DNA of 64,000 nucleotides from Oscillospiraceae bacterium (GTDB lineage: Bacteria > Bacillota > Clostridia > Oscillospirales > Acutalibacteraceae). Where the stretch lies: the NCBI GenBank assembly GCA_015066345.1, contig SVOQ01000004.1:52853-116852 (forward strand), written 5' to 3'. How positions within the stretch are numbered: the stretch's first letter is position 1; every line of letters starts with the position of its first letter. The position numbers and the translations under genes are program-made. Below are positions 59,606-64,000 of this stretch, piece by piece. The notes beneath the pieces are model-generated. The model was not told where the DNA came from. It was given only the letters and a program-made list of their open reading frames with translations, and did not search any database.

Positions 59606-60682
59606 ATGAGTTACGATTTCAAAATTGAAAGAACTGCAACTCCCAAGGTAAAACCCGTTGATGAAAGCAAACTCGGTTTTGGTAAAATCTTTACTGACCA
59701 TATGTTTTTAATGAACTATGACGAAGGTCAGGGTTGGCACGACGGCAGAGTTGTTCCCTATGGTCCTATTTCTCTTGACCCCTCTGCAATGGTTTTCCAC
59801 TATGCTCAGGAGCTTTTCGAAGGTCTTAAGGCATACAGAACTGCAGACGGCGATATTCAGCTTTTCCGTCCTCAGAAAAATATTGAAAGAATGAACAACA
59901 CTTGCGACCGTCTTTGTGTTCCTCGTCTTGACCCCGATATGGTTCTTGAGGCTATAAAGACAGTTGTTGATGTTGATAGTGATTGGGTTCCTCACAACGA
60001 AGGCACATCACTTTACATCCGTCCTTTCATTATTGCTACTGACGAATTCCTTGGTGTTCATCCCTCACACAGCTACCTTTTTGCTATTATCCTTTCACCC
60101 GTTGGTTCTTACTATCCCAACGGTATGGACCCTGTTAAAATCGCTATTGAACGTGAATATGTTCGTTGCGTTAAGGGCGGTACAGGTATGGCTAAAGCAG
60201 GCGGTAATTACGCTGCATCTCTTATCGGTCAGGAAAAGGCAGATAAAATGGGCTATGCTCAGGTTCTCTGGCTTGACGGTGTTGAGAGAAAGTACATTGA
60301 CGAAGTTGGCGCAATGAACGTTTTCTTCGTAATTGACGGTGTTGTTATCACTCCAGAACTTACTGACGGCAATATTCTTCCCGGTGTTACAAGAGCAAGT
60401 TGTATCGAAGTTCTTAAAGCACACGGCTATAAGGTTGAGGAACGTAAGATTTCTATTGATGAAGTTAAAGAGGCTCACAAAAACGGCACTCTTAACGAGT
60501 CTTTCGGTACAGGTACAGCGGCTGTTATTTCACCCGTTGGCGAGTACATTGACGGCGACGAGCATATCGTTATAAACAATAACGAAATCGGTGAAGTTGC
60601 TCAGTTCCTTTACGATGAACTCACAGGTATTCAGTGGGGTAAAATCGAAGATAAGAACGGCTGGATAGTTAAAGTTAAATAA
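59606..60682 (+). CDS. ilvE: Branched-chain amino acid aminotransferase
   Basis: A 358-residue class IV PLP aminotransferase. QELFEGLKAYRTADGDIQLF, then RPQKNIERMNNTCDRLCVP, GGTGMAKAGGNYAASLIGQE and LWLDGVERKYIDEVGAMN (the PLP Lys lies in this last region) match group II branched-chain aminotransferases. It makes Val, Leu and Ile from their 2-oxoacids using glutamate. AAGAGG precedes the ATG. As last gene of the T-box operon it completes the anabolic route from branched acyl-CoA to amino acids. Confidence 0.95.
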   Translation: MSYDFKIERTATPKVKPVDESKLGFGKIFTDHMFLMNYDEGQGWHDGRVVPYGPISLDPSAMVFHYAQELFEGLKAYRTADGDIQLFRPQKNIERMNNTCDRLCVPRLDPDMVLEAIKTVVDVDSDWVPHNEGTSLYIRPFIIATDEFLGVHPSHSYLFAIILSPVGSYYPNGMDPVKIAIEREYVRCVKGGTGMAKAGGNYAASLIGQEKADKMGYAQVLWLDGVERKYIDEVGAMNVFFVIDGVVITPELTDGNILPGVTRASCIEVLKAHGYKVEERKISIDEVKEAHKNGTLNESFGTGTAAVISPVGEYIDGDEHIVINNNEIGEVAQFLYDELTGIQWGKIEDKNGWIVKVK

Positions 60683-60687
60683 TTCCC

Positions 60688-60723
60688 ATTTGCAACTCTC
60701 GTACGAGAGTTGCAAATTTTTTT
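60688..60723 (+). terminator. Terminator after ilvE
   Basis: TTTGCAACTCTCG and CGAGAGTTGCAAA pair perfectly and end in eight T. Confidence 0.92.
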
Positions 60724-60738
60724 ATATTATGTTAAAAT
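60710..60738 (+). promoter_or_regulatory. Candidate sigma-A promoter of the LCP gene
   Basis: TTGCAA (60710-60715), a 17-base gap and TAAAAT (60733-60738). The -35 lies in the 3' arm of the ilvE terminator. Confidence 0.5.
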
Positions 60739-60779
60739 CCCAATGATATTAATACATTTTTATGAAAAGGAGCCTTTCT

Positions 60780-62225
60780 GTGGACGATAAAAGATTTAAA
60801 GGCGAAAATGAAAATTCTTTTTCCATAAATGATGATTACGAAGAACTTTTAAAAACCGTCGATTCGTACCTTGAAATAGATGATGATTATATCGAACTTT
60901 CAAGTGACGACGATGATGAATTTGAGGATATTTTCAGTAATTCTCAGGATATTTATATAAGCCGTCCTAAGCGAGAAAAACCCCAAGAAGACGGTATTTA
61001 TATTTCTAAAAGACAGAACAGGGATGTATATACGGATGTTTACTCATCCAATAATGTAAATCCACCCCGCAGGACTCAGAGTAATTCATATAATCAACAA
61101 CCCGTAAGACCTGCACCTCCCCGTGTTCCTCCTGTTAAAACTGACCATAAATCCAATACTCAGGAGGTTAAAAGGGTCATTGAGGATGATGAAATATCCG
61201 ATTACGAAGAACGCTTCGGCAAAAAAACATCTTCCCAAAAGAAACCAAAAGCACCAAAGATTTTAGTTTCTTTGGTGGCGGTTGTACTTGCGGTGTTTAT
61301 AGCCATTGGCGGTGTTTTATTTGTTACCGCTAATAGTATTGTAGGTGAGTTCAAAGAAGCAGAGCCTATTGAACATATTGAGGATGTGGACTCTCTCGTT
61401 AGTGAAAATCACGTTCGTAACATCCTTCTTATTGGCGCGGATAACGCAAAGGGCGGAACATCACGAAGTGATACTATAATGATTGCGTCCGTTAACCGTC
61501 AGACGGGTAAGATTACCGTCGTTTCAATTCTGCGTGATACTCACGTGGATATCCCCGATTACAGAGAGGCTAAAATCAATTCCGCCTATTCCCGTGGCGG
61601 AGCAAATCTTCTTATACAAACTATTGAGCAGAATTTCGGTATAAAAATCGACGATTATGCTACGGTGGATTTTGAGATGTTCACGGCTTTAATTGACGGT
61701 CTGGGCGGTATTGAGGTTGAAGTTACCGAAAACGAGGCGGATTACATAAATAACCGCCACAAATACGGCAACGAAGAAAAACCCGAAACCGTACCCAGCG
61801 GTGAGAGTGTACATCTTACAGGCTATCAGGCACTCTGGTACGCCCGTATCAGAAAGCTTGACTCGGATTTTAACAGAACCGAGCGTCAACGCAAGGTTAT
61901 TGCCGCCATTATGCAAAAGGCAAAGGATATGGGTCCCGTTGGCTTGATTTCAACGGCTAAAGATGTTGCACCCTATATTGAAACAACCCTTTCTACAACT
62001 GATTTCTGGGGACTTATGTTTAATTTAATGTCCTGTGTAACTAAAACGGGTGCGGATATGGACAAGATGTTCGTTTCGGCACAGTTGCCCTTTGAGGATA
62101 CCTGGTGGTATTCCTCCCAGTGGGACGGCTCAAGTATTTCCTTGGATTTAGAAGAAAATCGTCAACTTCTTTATACTCTTCTTTACGAAGAACCGGTTGA
62201 GGAAACAACTATCGCCGAAGAATAA
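60780..62225 (+). CDS. LytR-CpsA-Psr (LCP) family cell-wall polymer ligase
   Basis: A 481-residue protein from the GTG at 60780 (AAGGAG seven bases upstream); an ATG at 60762 overlaps that site. The first ~160 residues are cytoplasmic, acidic then Pro/Arg-rich. One membrane helix (VSLVAVVLAVFIAIGGVLFV) follows. The outer LCP domain has NILLIGADNAKGGTSRSDTI, VVSILRDTHVDIPDY, then INSAYSRGGANLL and YARIRKLDSDFNRTERQRKV. LCP enzymes transfer lipid-linked glycopolymers, such as teichoic acids and capsules, to peptidoglycan. The long cytoplasmic tail is more extended than usual. Confidence 0.92.
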   Translation: MDDKRFKGENENSFSINDDYEELLKTVDSYLEIDDDYIELSSDDDDEFEDIFSNSQDIYISRPKREKPQEDGIYISKRQNRDVYTDVYSSNNVNPPRRTQSNSYNQQPVRPAPPRVPPVKTDHKSNTQEVKRVIEDDEISDYEERFGKKTSSQKKPKAPKILVSLVAVVLAVFIAIGGVLFVTANSIVGEFKEAEPIEHIEDVDSLVSENHVRNILLIGADNAKGGTSRSDTIMIASVNRQTGKITVVSILRDTHVDIPDYREAKINSAYSRGGANLLIQTIEQNFGIKIDDYATVDFEMFTALIDGLGGIEVEVTENEADYINNRHKYGNEEKPETVPSGESVHLTGYQALWYARIRKLDSDFNRTERQRKVIAAIMQKAKDMGPVGLISTAKDVAPYIETTLSTTDFWGLMFNLMSCVTKTGADMDKMFVSAQLPFEDTWWYSSQWDGSSISLDLEENRQLLYTLLYEEPVEETTIAEE

Positions 62226-62241
62226 ATGTAATAAATTCAAT

Positions 62242-62282
62242 AACTCCCTCATATATTTCAATGAGAATATATGAAGGGAGTT
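62242..62282 (+). promoter_or_regulatory. Hairpin covering the ribosome binding site of the SipL-like gene
   Basis: AACTCCCTCATATAT pairs with ATATATGAAGGGAGTT, whose GGGAG is the ribosome binding site nine bases before the ATG at 62290. TTTATTTTT after the stem also fits a terminator for the LCP gene. Confidence 0.6.
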
Positions 62283-62289
62283 TATTTTT

Positions 62290-63816
62290 ATGGATATTTC
62301 ATTAAAACACGAGGATTATAAATTTCTCAAAACATTATCGGAAAATACAGTGGAGGAAAGCGTCGAAGCCGAATTATCACTTCCTGAGTATATGCCTGAA
62401 ATATTGCGTATTATAAAGTCAACCGCCGATACAAAAATCAATTCCTGCCGTCTTGTGGGCGAAAGGGTGACCGTGGACGGAGTATGCGAATTACGTATGA
62501 TTTACACAGGTGAAGATGGCGGTATTTATACATTTTCTCAGTCAAGACCCTTTACACGTCATTGTGAAAACAGCGATTTTAACAGTTGTACCGACGCGGT
62601 AGCCGTGGCAGGGGTGTCCTATGTAAATTGTCGTGCAACGGGTACTAAACGTGCGGAAATAAAAGCAGGTATCACTATAAAGTTTACGGTTTCGGGAGAA
62701 GATAACGCAAAAATAATTTCCTGCGCGGAGAATAAGAATATTGAGCAAAAAACACATTGTACCAAAGGTATATCCTTAGGATGTTGTAACACAAAGCATT
62801 TTTCAATGAGTGATACCGTTACACTCAATACTCCCGCGGCATTCTTAATCAGTAGTAAAGCCGTAGCGGTCTGCGGAGAAATACGAAAAATCAGTAATAA
62901 AATTATGATAAAAGGCGAAGCAATAGTGGATATTTGCTACGTCAACGCCAACGATAAAACCTGTACCGAGCGTGTAAAACATTCAATGCCCATAAATCAG
63001 ATTATTGAATATGACGGTATGGATGAAAAATACAACGGTAAGGTAAGCCTTAAGGTTTCGGCAGTTGATATTATCCCTAAAGGTGATGTTCAGGGCGTGT
63101 TTACCGCCTTTGATATTTCCTTGGGTATTGGTGCTACCGCTACAATGTGGGAGGAAAAGGAACTTAGTTTCATTACGGATGCCTACTCGGTTGATTCAAT
63201 TCTTGAACTTAATAAAACGTCCCTTGATTTGTATGATGCGGTGGATGATTTTAGTGATACCTTTGTTTTTGAGAGCGATTTTTCCGTTTCGGGCGAAGTT
63301 GTAGTTAATGTTGTTGACTGTTGCGGTGAAGTTACTAATGTTAAAACTACGGTGGAAAATGACGAGTTAGTTATAACGGGTAGTTTATCAGTCAATGCAA
63401 TTATAAAAGATGCTACGGGTAGTCTTTCTGCAGTAAGTAAAATATTTGATTTTAAACATAAACACAGAGGGGATTATCAGAATAAAAATATCATCTGCAA
63501 ACCCGATATTGATGTTGTTTCGGTAGATTGTAATGTTAAGGGTGAAAACACCTTGGCGGTCCGCTCTGAAATCAGTGTTTCCGCTTGGGTTATGAGCCGT
63601 GATACTCTTGATTGCGTTATTTACCTCACTCAAAGCGAAAAGGTCTTTAAAAGGAAGAATAACGCCATTACGGTGTATTTCCCTGAAGAAACCAACGAAA
63701 GCCTGTGGGGTATTGCAAGGCGTTATAATACAACCGTAAAAGCCATAGCCGAAGAAAATAATCTTGAGGGTGAAACAACGGAAAACCTTAAAATAATATT
63801 TATTCCCTGTGTGTGA
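62290..63816 (+). CDS. SipL-like spore coat morphogenetic protein (DUF3794 repeats and LysM)
   Basis: A 508-residue protein. Three SipN/DUF3794-type modules fill the first 440 residues; the first shows VEESVEAELSLPEYMPEILR and the second STKAVAVCGEIRKISNKI-like strands with MPINQIIEYDGMD. Residues about 455-508 are a LysM motif (ITVYFPEETNESLWGIARRY with AIAEENNLEG). SipL in Clostridioides difficile binds SpoIVA at the forespore surface and is needed for coat attachment. The architecture is the same, so a coat role is probable; paralogous DUF3794-LysM proteins exist. Confidence 0.87.
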   Translation: MDISLKHEDYKFLKTLSENTVEESVEAELSLPEYMPEILRIIKSTADTKINSCRLVGERVTVDGVCELRMIYTGEDGGIYTFSQSRPFTRHCENSDFNSCTDAVAVAGVSYVNCRATGTKRAEIKAGITIKFTVSGEDNAKIISCAENKNIEQKTHCTKGISLGCCNTKHFSMSDTVTLNTPAAFLISSKAVAVCGEIRKISNKIMIKGEAIVDICYVNANDKTCTERVKHSMPINQIIEYDGMDEKYNGKVSLKVSAVDIIPKGDVQGVFTAFDISLGIGATATMWEEKELSFITDAYSVDSILELNKTSLDLYDAVDDFSDTFVFESDFSVSGEVVVNVVDCCGEVTNVKTTVENDELVITGSLSVNAIIKDATGSLSAVSKIFDFKHKHRGDYQNKNIICKPDIDVVSVDCNVKGENTLAVRSEISVSAWVMSRDTLDCVIYLTQSEKVFKRKNNAITVYFPEETNESLWGIARRYNTTVKAIAEENNLEGETTENLKIIFIPCV

Positions 63817-63845
63817 TTGAAATTTTAATAAAACAATAGTATAAT
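63817..63845 (+). promoter_or_regulatory. Sigma-A promoter near the window end
   Basis: TTGAAA (63817-63822), a 17-base gap and TATAAT (63840-63845). Confidence 0.7.
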
Positions 63846-63876
63846 GATGCAGAAATCAGACTATGGTTTCTGCATC
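63846..63876 (+). promoter_or_regulatory. Inverted repeat over the transcription start
   Basis: GATGCAGAAA and TTTCTGCATC pair perfectly across 11 bases, directly downstream of the -10. It could be a repressor operator or a short 5' hairpin of the transcript. Confidence 0.55.
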
Positions 63877-63920
63877 GAGGTGACTAACTATTAAAAGTCA
63901 AGTGCTTTTTTAGAAATTTT

Positions 63921-64000
63921 ATGGTTAGGAAAAAAGGGTATGACAAAACAAGCCCTTATGAGAAGGACTTTGAAAAAGATATAAAAAAGAAGTTATCTAA
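63921..64000 (+). CDS. Start of an unidentified gene (partial)
   Basis: From the ATG at 63921 a frame rich in Lys and Asp (MVRKKGYDKTSPYEKDFEKD then IKKKLS) stays open to the window end. No good ribosome binding site is visible, and only 26 codons can be read, so both start and identity are uncertain. Confidence 0.35.
   Translation, partial: MVRKKGYDKTSPYEKDFEKDIKKKLS

Overview
The window looks like chromosomal DNA of an anaerobic, spore-forming member of the Clostridia (Oscillospiraceae/Ruminococcaceae type). The basis is a complete spoIIIAA-AH operon, dipicolinate synthase genes, a GerA-type germinant receptor operon and a SipL-like coat protein, together with AT-rich spacers, strong AAGGAG-type ribosome binding sites, T-box leaders and ferredoxin-linked 2-oxoacid oxidoreductase genes. 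No rRNA, tRNA or CRISPR array was recognised.

Layout. 1-2411: the end of a Der-like GTPase gene and a secreted LRR/fibronectin protein. 2413-16535: an accessory island of about 14 kb. Its left part is an integrative mobilizable element: a large serine recombinase, two small proteins, a MOBP-type relaxase with a MobB-like gene nested in it, MobC, an oriT-like leader and a DUF6076 protein. Its right part is cargo: an XRE regulator, a CD3324/ParB-like fusion, a P-loop kinase, three GNATs, a methyltransferase, a HAD phosphatase, a small membrane protein, and a trypsin-like protease paired with a possible HEPN-type protein. Inverted 39-bp repeats lie at both edges and a 34-bp direct repeat lies inside. 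16536-27300: host genes for DUF6472, RlmH, an M23 peptidase, GDPD, alanine racemase, a GH43-like protein, a TagGH-like ABC exporter, an EEP-family enzyme and a P-type cation ATPase behind a yybP-ykoY (Mn2+) riboswitch. 27289-45540: sporulation and germination genes (dpaAB, ger operon, spoIIIA operon), a ROK/SIS sugar pair, YifB, YfhO and CysK. 45690-60723: the most interesting region, described next. 60780-end: an LCP protein, a SipL-like protein and the start of an unidentified gene.

The notable system (46578-60723) appears to be a branched-chain amino acid salvage regulon. Three transcription units each start with a near-consensus sigma-A promoter and a T-box leader. The specifier positions, judged by hand, fit Leu (CTC), Ile (ATC) and, less clearly, Val. 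Each unit encodes an AMP-forming acyl-CoA synthetase with an unusual N-terminal fusion: one with a TIM barrel, downstream of a catalytically degenerate LeuA-like protein, and two with an XRE helix-turn-helix plus a cupin domain. The third unit continues into a four-subunit 2-oxoacid:ferredoxin oxidoreductase and the aminotransferase IlvE. My reading is that exogenous isovalerate, 2-methylbutyrate and isobutyrate are activated to CoA esters, reductively carboxylated to 2-oxoacids and transaminated to Leu, Ile and Val, each branch being induced when the cognate tRNA is uncharged. The parts are seen in the sequence; the substrate assignments and flux direction are inference.
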